A DNA stretch of 64,000 nt from Streptosporangium amethystogenes (GCF_000721075.1 NZ_JOEQ01000009.1:62001-126000), one strand, 5' to 3'. Counted from the first letter of the stretch, positions 46,101 to 56,357 are shown. Notes: a model not told the origin generated them from the sequence alone. Numbers and translations are program-made.

Positions 46101-46745
46101 TTAACGAACGGGCATGGTGCGCGACGCGATGTGCGCGGGAACGGCCAGGTCACCGGTCATCGCGGGATCGGGCTCGGGGGCTCCCCAGACCTGGTGGAGC
46201 GGCAGGACCCCCGCCCAGATCGGCAGCTCGTAGTCCTCCTCCTCGTCGATCGGCGGGCCCTGGCGGACCTTCACCGACGCCTCGGCGAGGGAGAGGGCGA
46301 GCACCGTGGTCGCGGCGAGCTCCTTTCCGGTGGGCGCGCGGCTGGCGTCCCACTGGCCGGGGGCCAGCTGCTCGGTGATCGCCCGCAGCCCGGCCAGGTG
46401 CTCCTCGCCGCCCGCCACCCGGCGGACGTGGCCGTAGACCATGGCGCAGCGGTAGTTGAGCGAGTGGTTGAAGGCCGAGCGGGCCAGCACGACGCCGTCC
46501 AGGTGGGTCACCGTGACGCAGACCTCGTCCGCGTTCCGCAGGGAGGTGGCGCCGGTGGAGCCGTGCAGGTAGAGGGTGTCGCCGATCCGGCCGTAACCGG
46601 TGGGGACGACCATGGGGAAACCGTCGACCACGACGCCCAGGTGACAGACCAGTCCGGCGTCCAGCACCGCGTACAGATCCTCGCGAGAGGTCAGGCCCCT
46701 GTTCTTCGAGCGGCCGAGGGTGGTGCGGGGAGTCGTAGAGAGCAT
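46101..46745 (-). CDS. pyridoxamine 5'-phosphate oxidase family protein
   Basis: A 214-residue FMN-binding split-barrel protein: LVCHLGVVVDGFPMVVPTGY, YLHGSTGATSLRNADEVCVT, FNHSLNYRCAMVYGHVRRV. It is probably an FMN or PLP binding enzyme; members near MocR regulators are common. Promoter: TGTTCT -17- TAGGCT on the minus strand, with the transcript start close to the ATG (46745), so likely leaderless. It is divergent from the PdxR-like regulator and the operator spans both promoters. Confidence 0.88.
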   Translation of the reverse strand: MLSTTPRTTLGRSKNRGLTSREDLYAVLDAGLVCHLGVVVDGFPMVVPTGYGRIGDTLYLHGSTGATSLRNADEVCVTVTHLDGVVLARSAFNHSLNYRCAMVYGHVRRVAGGEEHLAGLRAITEQLAPGQWDASRAPTGKELAATTVLALSLAEASVKVRQGPPIDEEEDYELPIWAGVLPLHQVWGAPEPDPAMTGDLAVPAHIASRTMPVR

Positions 46746-46762
46746 GGCACTAGCCTAGAGAT

Positions 46763-46789
46763 AAGTGGATACCGAGAACATGTCCACTT
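46763..46789. promoter_or_regulatory. operator in PPOX/PdxR intergenic region
   Basis: AAGTGGA (46763-46769) and TCCACTT (46783-46789) are inverted repeats with 13 bases between. AGTGG-type half-sites are typical of MocR/PdxR regulators. The site overlaps the PPOX promoter, fitting autoregulation and control of the divergent gene. Confidence 0.55.
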
Positions 46790-46812
46790 TCATGCACTTA
46801 CAGGAGACCACC

Positions 46813-48288
46813 TTGCCGCGCCTCGCTGTCGACCTGCCCGTTTCGGTGGACCGCGAATCCGGTACGGCACTCGCCGTCCAGCTCGGCGACCGTCTCAGGG
46901 CCGCCATGCGGGACGGCACCCTCGCCTCCGGCGAGCGACTGCCCTCCACCCGTGCCCTCGCCGGCCAGCTGGCGGTCAGCCGTACCGTCGTCACCGAGGC
47001 CTACCAGCAGCTGTACGCGGAAGGCTGGCTCGAAGGACGCCACGGCTCCGGCACCTATGTGGCCGACATGGTGTTCCCTCCCGGAAGCGAGCGCGCTCGC
47101 GGCCCCCTCCCTCCACCTTCCGTCACCCCTCCGGGCGGGTACGCCCGGTCAGGGGACGAAGGGCAGGTGATCGACCTGCGTCCCGGGCGGCCGTGGGTGC
47201 ACGACTACGACAGGGCGGCCTGGCGCAGGGCCTGGCGCGGAGCGGCCGACCTGCCGCCGGCGAGCGACCCCGACCTCCGCGGCCTGCCCAGGCTTCGTAC
47301 GGCCCTGGCCGAGCACCTGCGCAGGACCAGGGCGATCCCCGTCGGGCCGGAGAACGTCATGGTCACCCGGGGCACCGGCAACGGGCTCGACCTGGTCGCC
47401 GCCACTCTCCTGCGGCCCGGTGACCGGGCCGGCGTCGAGGAACCCGGCTACCGCGTCGCCAGGAACGTCTTCGCCGGAAGGGGAGCGGAGATCGTGCCCT
47501 GCCCGGTCGACGAGGACGGGGTCGTCGTCGACCGTCTCCCGGATGACCTGCGTGTCCTCTACACCACTCCGGCCCACCAGTACCCCCTCGGGGGCCGCCT
47601 GCCCATCCCGCGCAGGGAGCGCCTTCTCGCCTGGGCCCGCCGCACCGGTGCGATCCTGGTGGAGGACGACTACGACGCCGAGTTCCGCTACGACGTCGCG
47701 CCGCTGCCCGCCCTGCACGGCCTCGATCCCGGGCGGGTGGTGCTGCTGGGCAGCCTGAGCAAGGCCCTGACGCCGGACATCGGCGTCGGCTGGCTGGTCG
47801 CCCGGCCGAGCCTCATCGAAGCCATCGCCCTGACCAGGGACGGCCTGGCCGACCGTACCGGCGGCCCGGCCCAGCAGGCGGTGGCGGTGCTCTGTGAGAG
47901 GGGGGACCTGGACCGGCACCTGCGCCGGATGCGGCTGGAGTACGCGCGCCGCCGGGCCGTGATCGTCGACATCCTTGGCTCCAGGGTCACCGGTGACACC
48001 GCGGGCCTGCACATCATGGTGGAGCTCGCGGGGCACGCGGTCACGCCGCTGGTCGAGGCCGCCCGCGCCCGTGGCGTGCTGCTCGACTCGATGACCCGCC
48101 ACTACCATGGGCCGCAACTGCGGCACGGCCTGGTGATCGGCTACGGATCCGCGTCGCAGGCGGACGTCAGGCGGGGCGTCTCGGTGGTCGCCGAGCTGAT
48201 CGGGCGAGAAAGGACCGTTCCCACACCGCCGCGAACCCTCCTCAGGAGGAGGACTGCAGGGACGTTCGCAGGCGGCCGTACGTCTTGA
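46813..48288 (+). CDS. pdxR: MocR/PdxR-type regulator (GntR HTH + aminotransferase)
   Basis: A roughly 490-residue MocR-type regulator: an N-terminal GntR winged helix (LRAAMRDGTLASGERLPSTR, ALAGQLAVSRTVVTEAYQQL) and a class I aminotransferase-like effector domain with the PLP lysine in LLGSLSKALTPDIGVGW. Family members sense PLP or amino acids. I chose TTG 46813 since CAGGAGACCACC precedes it; the frame is open upstream to 46765. Ends 46 bases inside the opposite 3' end of the FemAB-like gene. Confidence 0.88.
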   Translation: MPRLAVDLPVSVDRESGTALAVQLGDRLRAAMRDGTLASGERLPSTRALAGQLAVSRTVVTEAYQQLYAEGWLEGRHGSGTYVADMVFPPGSERARGPLPPPSVTPPGGYARSGDEGQVIDLRPGRPWVHDYDRAAWRRAWRGAADLPPASDPDLRGLPRLRTALAEHLRRTRAIPVGPENVMVTRGTGNGLDLVAATLLRPGDRAGVEEPGYRVARNVFAGRGAEIVPCPVDEDGVVVDRLPDDLRVLYTTPAHQYPLGGRLPIPRRERLLAWARRTGAILVEDDYDAEFRYDVAPLPALHGLDPGRVVLLGSLSKALTPDIGVGWLVARPSLIEAIALTRDGLADRTGGPAQQAVAVLCERGDLDRHLRRMRLEYARRRAVIVDILGSRVTGDTAGLHIMVELAGHAVTPLVEAARARGVLLDSMTRHYHGPQLRHGLVIGYGSASQADVRRGVSVVAELIGRERTVPTPPRTLLRRRTAGTFAGGRTS

Positions 48289-49330
48289 GCGCGCGATCGG
48301 CGGTGGTGCGCAGGAGCGGGTTGGCCAGGACCGTGCCACGTGCCTTGCGCACCGGCACCCGCAGCATCCAGTGGACTCCGGCGCCGGGGCTCAGCCGGGC
48401 GACCCGGCCCTCCGAGACCTCGTACTCGCCGTTCTTCAGCTTCTCCTTGTACTCCTTCTCCCCGCGGCCCATGTCGATGACCTGGATCCCGGCCTCGGCG
48501 GCCTTCTCGGCCATGGCCAGGTGGTGGATCAGGCCGGGGGAGTACTTCGCGAAGGCGGTGTCGTAGGCGGGGAACCAGCCCGCGAGCGTGGTCCCGGTGC
48601 GCAGGCCGAAGTGCCCGGCGACCGGCCGGTCGTCCAGGTACACCATGTCGAGGACCCCGCCGAAGTGCTCGGTGTCGGTGGCGAGGAACCGTTCGACCAG
48701 CTCCACGATCCACGGCCGGGCGAACCTGTCGTTGCGGCCGGTGCGCCGGTACTGCTCGGTCTTCCAGCCGAGCAGCGCGCGCAGCGGCGCCAGGTCGGTG
48801 GTGGCGTAGTCGTGCCGGAGCGGCCCGGCGTCACGCTGGAGCTTGCGGCTCTTGTACGCCGTCGAGCGGTAGGTCTTGCCGGAGGTCACCTTGATCGTCT
48901 CGATGTACGACTCGAAGCCGTCACGGAGATCGATGATCGGTGAGGGGTGCCTGCTGTGCCCCGGCTGGAGCAGCGGCTGCCCGGCGATCAGGTGGTCGAA
49001 CTCGTAGACGGCCAGGCCGCAAGCCCTGATCAGGCTCTGCGCGTCGATCTCCACGTCCTTGGCGTGGACCAGCCCCTGCGCGTCGGTCAGGCCCGCGGCC
49101 ACAGGCATGCCGATACCCATCGGATGGCGTTCGAAGGGGAAGAACCCCACCACGTCCTGTCCTTCGTGCAGCACCGCGACCCGGACGCGTTCCTGCAGGG
49201 CACCTACGGTGACTGTGAACTCCGGCGACAGGAACGGGCTGTCGAAGGCGGCGTCGGCACCCTGGAGGGTTCTCCAGCGGTCGATGTCGACCGGTCCGAG
49301 ATCACGGGGTTGAACGACTGAGACGCGCAT
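48242..49330 (-). CDS. FemAB/GNAT-like acyltransferase (copy 1)
   Basis: A 362-residue protein of the BioF2-like/FemAB GNAT fold used in polysaccharide synthesis: RWRTLQGADAAFDSPFLSPE, FDHLIAGQPLLQPGHSRHPS, DRPVAGHFGLRTGTTLAGWF and PAYDTAFAKYSPGLIHHLAM. Donor and acceptor are unknown, probably acyl or aminoacyl-CoA/tRNA to a sugar. It is a close paralogue of the gene at 59308. Overlaps the 3' end of pdxR. Confidence 0.85.
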   Translation of the reverse strand: MRVSVVQPRDLGPVDIDRWRTLQGADAAFDSPFLSPEFTVTVGALQERVRVAVLHEGQDVVGFFPFERHPMGIGMPVAAGLTDAQGLVHAKDVEIDAQSLIRACGLAVYEFDHLIAGQPLLQPGHSRHPSPIIDLRDGFESYIETIKVTSGKTYRSTAYKSRKLQRDAGPLRHDYATTDLAPLRALLGWKTEQYRRTGRNDRFARPWIVELVERFLATDTEHFGGVLDMVYLDDRPVAGHFGLRTGTTLAGWFPAYDTAFAKYSPGLIHHLAMAEKAAEAGIQVIDMGRGEKEYKEKLKNGEYEVSEGRVARLSPGAGVHWMLRVPVRKARGTVLANPLLRTTADRALKTYGRLRTSLQSSS

Positions 49331-49519
49331 GAGCTCCTACTGGGATGTGCGGGGTCCCCTTACGTCATCCTGTGCAGGATGTCGCAAAGCCCAAGCATGC
49401 TGGTAGAGACGTAATGTAACGATAAAGTACGGAAGGGATCTCCCTGCAGTGGGGAAGGCAACGTTTCGGGATCTCATTGTGAGGCTCCGGCTGGCGCCAC
49501 CCACCCGAGTGGCGTTCTA

Positions 49520-50554
49520 ATGGGGGCCATGAGCACCCCTGGCATCGACTGGCCCCGCCTCGTCGAATGGATCGCGGCCAACGTCCCCGGTGCCGGCGAG
49601 CCCACCGGGGTCTCCCTGATCGCCGGTGGCAGGTCCAATCTGACGTACGTCGTCGAGACCCCCGAGCGCCGCCTGGTGCTGCGCCGGCCGCCGCTGGGCC
49701 ACGTGCTGCCGACCGCCCACGACATGGGGCGCGAGTGGCGGGTGATCTCGGCGCTCGCGCCGACCTCGGTCCCGGTGCCGGAGCCGGTCGCCTTCTGTGA
49801 CGACCAGGACGTGATCGGGGCGCCGTTCTACCTCATGGCGCATGTGGACGGCGCGGCGGTGCGGAGCCAGGAGGACACCCGGGACCTCACCCCCGAGCAG
49901 ACCCGGAGGCTGTCGGAGCGGCTGGCCGAGGTGCTCGCCGAGATCCACGCGATCGACTACGAGAAGGCGGGCCTGGGGGACTTCGGGCGCCCCGAGGGAT
50001 ACATGGCCCGCCAGCTGGAGCGCTGGGGACAGCAGTGGGAGCGGTCGAAGACCGGCGAGTTGCCCGCCTACGACCGTCTGGTGGCCCTGCTGCGCGAGCG
50101 CCTGCCCGCGCGCTCGGCCTCGACGCTGGTCCACGGTGACTACCGGCTCGACAACACGCTCGTGCGCATCTCCCCGGACCCCGACATCCTCGCCGTCGTC
50201 GACTGGGAGATGTCCACGCTCGGCGATCCCCTGGCGGACCTCGGACTCACCCTCACCTACTGGCAGGATCCCGGCGACACCGAGCGCGCCTCGATCCCGG
50301 TCGCGGCGGGCGTCACCGTGGCCCCCGGCTTCCTCACCGCCCGCGAGTTCGCCGCGCACTACGCCAAGGTCTCCGGCGCCGACCTGTCCGACCTGGACTT
50401 CTATCTGGCCTTCGGCAACTACAAGCTCGCTGTCATCGTGGAGGGCATCCACGCCAGGTTCAAGCAGGGCAAGACCGTCGGTGAGGGCTTCGAGCACATC
50501 GGCGCCGCCGTTCCCACCCTCGTCGACCGGGCGCTGCGGGTCCTGGAGGGCTGA
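49520..50554 (+). CDS. phosphotransferase family protein (aminoglycoside phosphotransferase-like)
   Basis: A 344-residue kinase-like protein: GGRSNLTYVVETPERRLVLR, DDQDVIGAPFYLMAHVDGAA, STLVHGDYRLDNTLVRISPD with the catalytic Asp of the HGDxxxxN motif, and AVVDWEMSTLGDPLADLGLT. It resembles the ACAD10/11-type and fatty-acid-linked phosphotransferases more than resistance enzymes. Substrate unknown. The ATG at 49520 and one at 49529 are both possible. Confidence 0.9.
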   Translation: MGAMSTPGIDWPRLVEWIAANVPGAGEPTGVSLIAGGRSNLTYVVETPERRLVLRRPPLGHVLPTAHDMGREWRVISALAPTSVPVPEPVAFCDDQDVIGAPFYLMAHVDGAAVRSQEDTRDLTPEQTRRLSERLAEVLAEIHAIDYEKAGLGDFGRPEGYMARQLERWGQQWERSKTGELPAYDRLVALLRERLPARSASTLVHGDYRLDNTLVRISPDPDILAVVDWEMSTLGDPLADLGLTLTYWQDPGDTERASIPVAAGVTVAPGFLTAREFAAHYAKVSGADLSDLDFYLAFGNYKLAVIVEGIHARFKQGKTVGEGFEHIGAAVPTLVDRALRVLEG

Positions 50555-50779
50555 ACCCGGGATCGCGGTCCCCGGCCGGTTTCGGCCCCGTGCCGTGGGT
50601 GCCGCACGAACCACGGGCGTGACGGGAACTACTTCTGGGTTTCAACCGTCATGCAAGTCGCCATGGATACGCTGGCGACGCGACCGGTAACGCTTGTCTG
50701 TGAACCAGCTCAGCTCACCGCCACGTCCGTTGTCGCTGTGGAACGCTACATTCGTTGATCTGCGAGGATAGAGGAATCG

Positions 50780-52168
50780 GTGATACCGACTAACGGACGG
50801 CACCAGCGACGGCGCCCGGCCTGGCCGGTCGCACTGGGGGCGATGGCGGTAACGGTGGTGTTGGTGGTCGGCATCATCGCCTACGCCGCCAAACCGGATA
50901 TTCCCCGCGGACAGCGCATGACAATTCCTCCTCCGCAGGCGGCGCCGACGTTGGAGGAACCACCCGCGGTCCAGAGCTGGCCACGCTGGGGCATCACCCA
51001 CACCGAGTTCAGCGCCGACAACGAGAGCGGCGAGGTCACCGAGGCCGCCTCCCACATGCTCGGCCGGGTCCCGATGCTGCAGAACCAGCACATCATGGGC
51101 TGGGGCGCGGGCAACCCCGAGCCCGCGCCCGGCAAGAACGACTTCCGTGACCTCGACCGCCGCGTCAAATTCATGTCCAGCTCCCAGGCCGTCCCGATCA
51201 TCACGCTCTGCTGCGCGCCCGACTGGATGAAGGGCGGCACCTCCGGCCGGACCGACTGGACGCAACTGGAGGCGGCGCCCCGGCGCGAGCACTTCGACGA
51301 CTACGCCAAGCTCGCCGCGACGGTCGCCAGGCGTTACCCCACGGTCAAGCACTACATGGTCTGGAACGAGCTGAAGGGTTTCTGGAACAACGCCCAGAAC
51401 CGCTGGGACATCGAGGGCTACACCGAGCTCTACAACAAGGTCTACGACGCGCTGAAGGCCGTCGACAAGGACATCAAGGTCGGCGGGCCGTACGTGTCGG
51501 TCGGCAGCACCACCGCTCCCGAACAGGGGGCGGAGATCCAGGGGCCGTGGGGCAGCGTCGTCCAGCGTGACCTGGAGGCGGTCGAGTACTGGATCGCGAA
51601 GAAGAAGGGCGCCGACTTCATCGTCGTCGACGGGGCCTCGGTCACCAGGGAGGCCGGCGCCTACCCCGACGAGTTCACCGCCCTGGGCAAGTTCGGAGCC
51701 CTCACCACCTGGCTGCGGCAGAAGAGCGGCGACCTGCCGGTCTGGTGGGCCGAGTGGTATGTCGAGCCGGACAGCAGGAACTGGAGCGAGGACCGCCGCA
51801 TCGCGGTGCAGACCGCCGCGATGATGGAGTTCGCCACCAGTGGCGCCACCACCTCGCTCTACTGGAACCCCCAGCGCAAGTCCACCGGCGACGACCAGGT
51901 CTGCCTGGGCTGCCTGTGGCACCCGAGCACCGGTGCGGAGATGCCGATGGCGGGCATCCTGAGCGGCTTCACCAAGTGGTTCCCCCACGGGACCGAACTG
52001 GAGACGGTCACCTCCTCCAACGAGAAGGTGCGGGTCCTCGCCCAGGAGCGTCAGCTCGTGATGGTCAACACCACCGACGCGGTCGCGAGCACCACCGTGG
52101 ACGGCAAGCAGTTCGAGCTGAAGCCGTACGAGGTCAGGTGGAGCGAGCGCACCGGCGCCCAGGGGTGA
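50780..52168 (+). CDS. GH39-like membrane-anchored glycoside hydrolase
   Basis: A 462-residue protein with an N-terminal signal-anchor (WPVALGAMAVTVVLVVGIIA) and a clan-A (beta/alpha)8 hydrolase domain: HYMVWNELKGFWNNA with the likely acid/base Glu, and PVWWAEWYVEPDS with the likely nucleophile Glu. Fits GH39-type enzymes, active on xyloside or polysaccharide. It starts at GTG 50780 after GAGGA. Neighbouring polysaccharide genes support a role in envelope or exopolysaccharide trimming. Confidence 0.78.
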   Translation: MIPTNGRHQRRRPAWPVALGAMAVTVVLVVGIIAYAAKPDIPRGQRMTIPPPQAAPTLEEPPAVQSWPRWGITHTEFSADNESGEVTEAASHMLGRVPMLQNQHIMGWGAGNPEPAPGKNDFRDLDRRVKFMSSSQAVPIITLCCAPDWMKGGTSGRTDWTQLEAAPRREHFDDYAKLAATVARRYPTVKHYMVWNELKGFWNNAQNRWDIEGYTELYNKVYDALKAVDKDIKVGGPYVSVGSTTAPEQGAEIQGPWGSVVQRDLEAVEYWIAKKKGADFIVVDGASVTREAGAYPDEFTALGKFGALTTWLRQKSGDLPVWWAEWYVEPDSRNWSEDRRIAVQTAAMMEFATSGATTSLYWNPQRKSTGDDQVCLGCLWHPSTGAEMPMAGILSGFTKWFPHGTELETVTSSNEKVRVLAQERQLVMVNTTDAVASTTVDGKQFELKPYEVRWSERTGAQG

Positions 52169-52170
52169 GG

Positions 52171-53400
52171 CTAGGCGCGTTTGGGGCGGGCCGGGGGGCG
52201 GGAGGGTCTGCGCCAGTTGGTGAACCAGCGCAGCAGCCACTCCACCGGCCCGTACTGATGGCGGCTCAGCCACCACCGGCTCCACCCGGCCTGGACGGTG
52301 AAGATGGCGATGCCGATTGACACCACGGACAACGGGCTGAGCTGGTCGACCAGGCTCATCCCGTAGCCGGTGAAGATCAGTGAGCTGATCAGCGACTGCC
52401 CCAGGTAGTTCGTCAGCGCCACCCTGCCGGGAGGCGCGAGCATCCCGGCCAGGCGAGGTGCCGTGGGGAGCAGGCGCAGCAGGGTGGCGGCGTAGGCGGC
52501 GGCCAGCAGCGGCGCGGTGACCAGGTTCACCGACTGGCCGACCATGTGGTAGGCGTGCCCGCCGCCCGACCAGGTCGCGTGTGTGTAGACCACGGCCCCG
52601 GCGAGGCCGATGGTGAACCCCGCCCACTGCAACCGCCGCAGCGTCACCGTGTGCCCGGACAGATCCCCCAGCAGGCGCATCTTGCCCAGTGCCAGCCCGA
52701 CCAGGCAGGCGGCGAGCACCGTGGGCCCCTGGAAGAAGACCCGCAGCACGAAGATCCTGGCCAGTTTGTGCAGGTGCTCGTTGATGATCATGGATGCGGA
52801 GCCGTGCAGGGCGCGGTCGGACATGGCGGCCTGGGCGGCGCTCTCGGAGACGGTCCTTGAGGCGTCGGCGCCCAGCGTCGCCAGTAAGGCCAGCAACAGC
52901 ATCCCCACCGCCAGCGCGACGGTCAACGCGACCGCGGAGATCATCGCGGCGCGCGGGGTGATCCGCCGCACCGTCAGCAGGACCAGACCCACCACCGCGT
53001 AGGTGGCCAGGATGTCACCGGGGAACAGCAGGACGCCGTGGGCGAGGCCGAGCAGGAACAACCCTCCCAGGCGACGCAGGAACCTGGGGACGAACGCCGT
53101 CGCGGAGGCGTGGGCCGAGTCGAGTTGGAGGGTGAAGCTGTAGCCGAACAGGAAGGCGAACAGCAGATAGAACTTGTTCTCGAAGAACAGCGAGACGACC
53201 CAGCGCACCTCCCAGTCGAGCGGCGCGGAGAACGACGGCGTCGCCAGCCCCGCCATCCGGTATCCGGAGGCGAGGTAGGTGATGTTGACCACCACGATGC
53301 CCAGCAGCGCGAAACCGCGCAACGCGTCGACCGCCGCGATCCGCCGTCCCGAGGTCTGGGTGGAGGTTCCCGCCCGGCCAAGGGGTTCCCCTGTGAACAT
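52171..53400 (-). CDS. DUF418 membrane protein
   Basis: A 409-residue polytopic membrane protein of the DUF418 type: RIAAVDALRGFALLGIVVVN, FENKFYLLFAFLFGYSFTLQ, PGRVALTNYLGQSLISSLIF and a C-terminal RHQYGPVEWLLRWFTNWRRP. DUF418 proteins resemble acyltransferase-3 family transporters/enzymes. ATG 53400; the frame extends to 53691 but without a plausible start. It ends 3 bases from the GH39-like gene stop (convergent). Confidence 0.92.
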   Translation of the reverse strand: MFTGEPLGRAGTSTQTSGRRIAAVDALRGFALLGIVVVNITYLASGYRMAGLATPSFSAPLDWEVRWVVSLFFENKFYLLFAFLFGYSFTLQLDSAHASATAFVPRFLRRLGGLFLLGLAHGVLLFPGDILATYAVVGLVLLTVRRITPRAAMISAVALTVALAVGMLLLALLATLGADASRTVSESAAQAAMSDRALHGSASMIINEHLHKLARIFVLRVFFQGPTVLAACLVGLALGKMRLLGDLSGHTVTLRRLQWAGFTIGLAGAVVYTHATWSGGGHAYHMVGQSVNLVTAPLLAAAYAATLLRLLPTAPRLAGMLAPPGRVALTNYLGQSLISSLIFTGYGMSLVDQLSPLSVVSIGIAIFTVQAGWSRWWLSRHQYGPVEWLLRWFTNWRRPSRPPARPKRA

Positions 53401-53495
53401 CCAACCGTCCTTCGACCAGGCTATGAGACAGGTGTCTCCTGGCAAACGGTGCTCAGTATGGCGCGGGGAAGCCGTCGGCCAGGAGGGTTTGTCTT

Positions 53496-56357
53496 TTATT
53501 GAAGTTGGTAGCCGATGACGACGAAGCGCTCCGCGATCACCGCGAGGGCCAGCACGAAGGCGGGCACCGCGATGAACAGGATGCGCCTCCTCGCCCTGCT
53601 CCTCTGCTCCCGGCCACGCAGCAGGAACACCTGGTAGGTGAAGAGCGCGATCCACGTGACACCCAGCGCCACCAGGCCGACGGGTGTCCACGGCGAGGTC
53701 GGGTCGCTGCCACCGAGCGGCACCCCGCGCTCGGGAATCTCGGTGCCCTCGGGGAAGGACTTCAGCGTGTAGACGGCCGCGTCCTCGCCGTTGAACACCC
53801 GTTTGAGCTCCTTGCTGGCATCCAGCGTGGCGCGGAACCGCGGCGCCCAGTCATCGGGGTAGCCGTGGTTGAGCTGCAGGTATCCGGCCTGCGCGCGGGT
53901 CGCCACCAGGTAGGTGTTGGGCGGTGACGCGCGAAGCTTGTCGATCACCGGGGAGATATGGGCCGGGTCCGGGTTCACCAGCGCCTGCTCATAGGAGATC
54001 TTGTCGAAGTCCCGTTCACCCCACGGGATGATGGGGGTGACCTCCGGACCGATCACCGGGGACAGGTAGAGGACGCGGGCACTGGGTTCGTCGTGGTCGT
54101 AGATGTAGTGCATCGCCGCGACCTCGCTCGCCGAGACCCGCTCGAACTGCTCGTTGCCGTACCGGGCGACCAGGAACACCATCGCCAGCGCCATGGCGCA
54201 CCCGGCGGCCAGCAGCAGCGAGATCCGGCGGGTCAGCTCCGGGTTGAACCGGATGTTGCGTCTGCGGATCGGCACCGTCTCCTCCGGCGCGTCCTCGGTG
54301 CCGGCGGGAAGGTTCGGGAAGAAGGCGTAGGCGGCCAGGATGCACGCGCCGGGCAGGGCGAACAGGTAGATTCGCAGGCCGATCTCGCCACCGTAGCTCT
54401 GCAGCCCGAGCGCGAGCACCGGAATGCAGAGCAGGAGCAGGGCCGCGCGGTCGCCGACGCCGCGCCGCACACGGCGCAGCAGGCCGATGGCGGCCAGTGC
54501 CAGGATGACGCCGCAGATGCCGAGGCGGGCCATCAGGACGAGCGCGTGCCTGGGGTCGCTGCCGTCGATCCGGTCACCGGTGTTGCTCTGCAGGTTCTGC
54601 AGGATCCGGCCCAGTCCGCCGAAGAGCTGGTCGATGTGCCCGCTCCAGAAGGTGACCGTCTGGTAGCTGATCCACGACAGCACGATCAGGCCCAGGAAGA
54701 ACGGCAGCGCCCAGCTGAGCGAGGTGCGCCGGAGCAGGATCAGGCCGCTCAGCGCGCCGAGCATCATGAACGGGGTGATCTGGTGCGAGGCGGTCGCGGT
54801 GCCGAACAGGCCGATCAGCACGATCAGCATGATCACTCGGTCGTAGACCCCGGTCGAGTGGGGGAGTTCGCCGGGGGTCAGTCCGTCCAGGCGGGCCAGC
54901 AGTCGCCGGACGCGCCCCTTGGCCGGCATCGGTTTGTCGCGGGGCTCGACCTTGCCGAACCAGCGCAGCACGATCGCCACGAAGGCCAGGTAGATCGCGT
55001 ACGTGAAGCCCTGGGAGGAGAAGTAGTCCTGGCCGATCCACTGGACGATGACGAACAGCAGCGCGGCGAACCAGCGGGCCCGGGTGGTGGCGACCACCTG
55101 GCGCAGGATCAGCACGAACGGCAGCAGGTACAGCAGGTTCGACAGCAGCGGCGTCCACCGCATGATCATCGACAGGTCGGTGACGCCGGCGGCCTTGGTG
55201 ACGAACGCCACCAGCGCGAAGAACCCGGGCCAGGCGAGACGGGCGTCGAGGATCGCGGACGACTCGCCGGTGCGGTTGATGTACTCCACGAAGCCGGCGT
55301 GCACGTAGGCGGTGGGGAACCTGGCCTCGTCCGAGATCAGGGCCGACGCCCCGTGCAGGGCGAAGGTGATCGCCGCGATCTGGAAGAGCAGCAGGAACTT
55401 GCGGTCGGTGTTCTGCGCGATGGTGACGAAGAACGCGACGAGCATCAGCAGGATCGCGGCGAACGCGGTCATGGGCATGGCCGAGATCAGGCCCAGGGCG
55501 TCGATCTTGGTCACGTCGACGCCCCGCAGCGGGCCAGGCGCCACGCGCACGGCCAGCACGTACATGATCAGGCCCTCGATCGTGAGCAGCGGTGGCAGCC
55601 ACACCGCGGCCGATCGCATCACCGTCGTCATCCGCGACGGCCTGGCAGCGGCCGGAGTCGCCTTCTCCGGGCTCCGACGATCCGCTGGAGCCATGGCCTC
55701 CGAGGCGGTCTCAGGGGCTCCTGGAAGCGGGCTGGACGCCGCGACGGCCCTTCCCCGCGGTCTCCGCTCCGCTGTCCCGCCTTCCGTGACCACCGGTCCC
55801 GCGAGTCCCGGGCCCGCGCGTTCCGGCTCCCTACGTTCCGGCTCCGTGGACTTCGGCTCCGTGGATTCCGGCGTCGGGCGGAGCGGTGCCGAGGGCAGAC
55901 GCATCTCCGTCGTGGTGTCGATCTCGCCGTCGGAGGCCTCCCCGGCCTCGGGATCGTCTGCCGTGGGCGGTGAGATCGGGCGTGCGGGAAGCCGGATGAC
56001 GGCGGTGGCCTCCACGTCGTCGTCGCCGCCGTCGGAGGTATCGGAGGCCTGGTCGGAGATCACCCCCGGTGGCGCAGCCGGAGCGTCCGGCGCGTCGTCG
56101 GCGTCGTCCGATGCCCTGTCGCCGCCGTCACAGCCGTCAACCGGTGCGACGGGATCGGGAACCCCACCGTCGGACGCCTCGTCCGGAACCTCGGGAGCCT
56201 CGGAGGGCGCCGTGCCGGTGGGCCCGCTGTCGGACCCGGCCCGCGTTCCGTCCGAAGGCGCGGGGTGGGTGGGATCGGTCTCCCCGACCTCGGCAGTCTC
56301 CGCCGCCGGTGTCGTCGTCACGTCATTACCTGCCCGTTGCCTCACGTCTAACATCAT
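53496..56357 (-). CDS. large membrane glycosyltransferase-like protein
   Basis: A 953-residue protein. The first ~225 residues are acidic, low-complexity and rich in repeats (ESTEPKSTEPERREPERAGP), then ~12 predicted membrane segments (from LPPLLTIEGLIMYVLAVRV), with an outer C-terminal globular domain (YIYDHDEPSARVLYLSPVIG, FNGEDAAVYTLKSFPEGTEI) and a last pair of spans. The layout matches GT-C-type polysaccharide glycosyltransferases or related wall-biosynthesis proteins. No sequence motif that proves activity. The start at 56357 is uncertain; GTG starts lie close by. Confidence 0.75.
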   Translation of the reverse strand: MMLDVRQRAGNDVTTTPAAETAEVGETDPTHPAPSDGTRAGSDSGPTGTAPSEAPEVPDEASDGGVPDPVAPVDGCDGGDRASDDADDAPDAPAAPPGVISDQASDTSDGGDDDVEATAVIRLPARPISPPTADDPEAGEASDGEIDTTTEMRLPSAPLRPTPESTEPKSTEPERREPERAGPGLAGPVVTEGGTAERRPRGRAVAASSPLPGAPETASEAMAPADRRSPEKATPAAARPSRMTTVMRSAAVWLPPLLTIEGLIMYVLAVRVAPGPLRGVDVTKIDALGLISAMPMTAFAAILLMLVAFFVTIAQNTDRKFLLLFQIAAITFALHGASALISDEARFPTAYVHAGFVEYINRTGESSAILDARLAWPGFFALVAFVTKAAGVTDLSMIMRWTPLLSNLLYLLPFVLILRQVVATTRARWFAALLFVIVQWIGQDYFSSQGFTYAIYLAFVAIVLRWFGKVEPRDKPMPAKGRVRRLLARLDGLTPGELPHSTGVYDRVIMLIVLIGLFGTATASHQITPFMMLGALSGLILLRRTSLSWALPFFLGLIVLSWISYQTVTFWSGHIDQLFGGLGRILQNLQSNTGDRIDGSDPRHALVLMARLGICGVILALAAIGLLRRVRRGVGDRAALLLLCIPVLALGLQSYGGEIGLRIYLFALPGACILAAYAFFPNLPAGTEDAPEETVPIRRRNIRFNPELTRRISLLLAAGCAMALAMVFLVARYGNEQFERVSASEVAAMHYIYDHDEPSARVLYLSPVIGPEVTPIIPWGERDFDKISYEQALVNPDPAHISPVIDKLRASPPNTYLVATRAQAGYLQLNHGYPDDWAPRFRATLDASKELKRVFNGEDAAVYTLKSFPEGTEIPERGVPLGGSDPTSPWTPVGLVALGVTWIALFTYQVFLLRGREQRSRARRRILFIAVPAFVLALAVIAERFVVIGYQLQ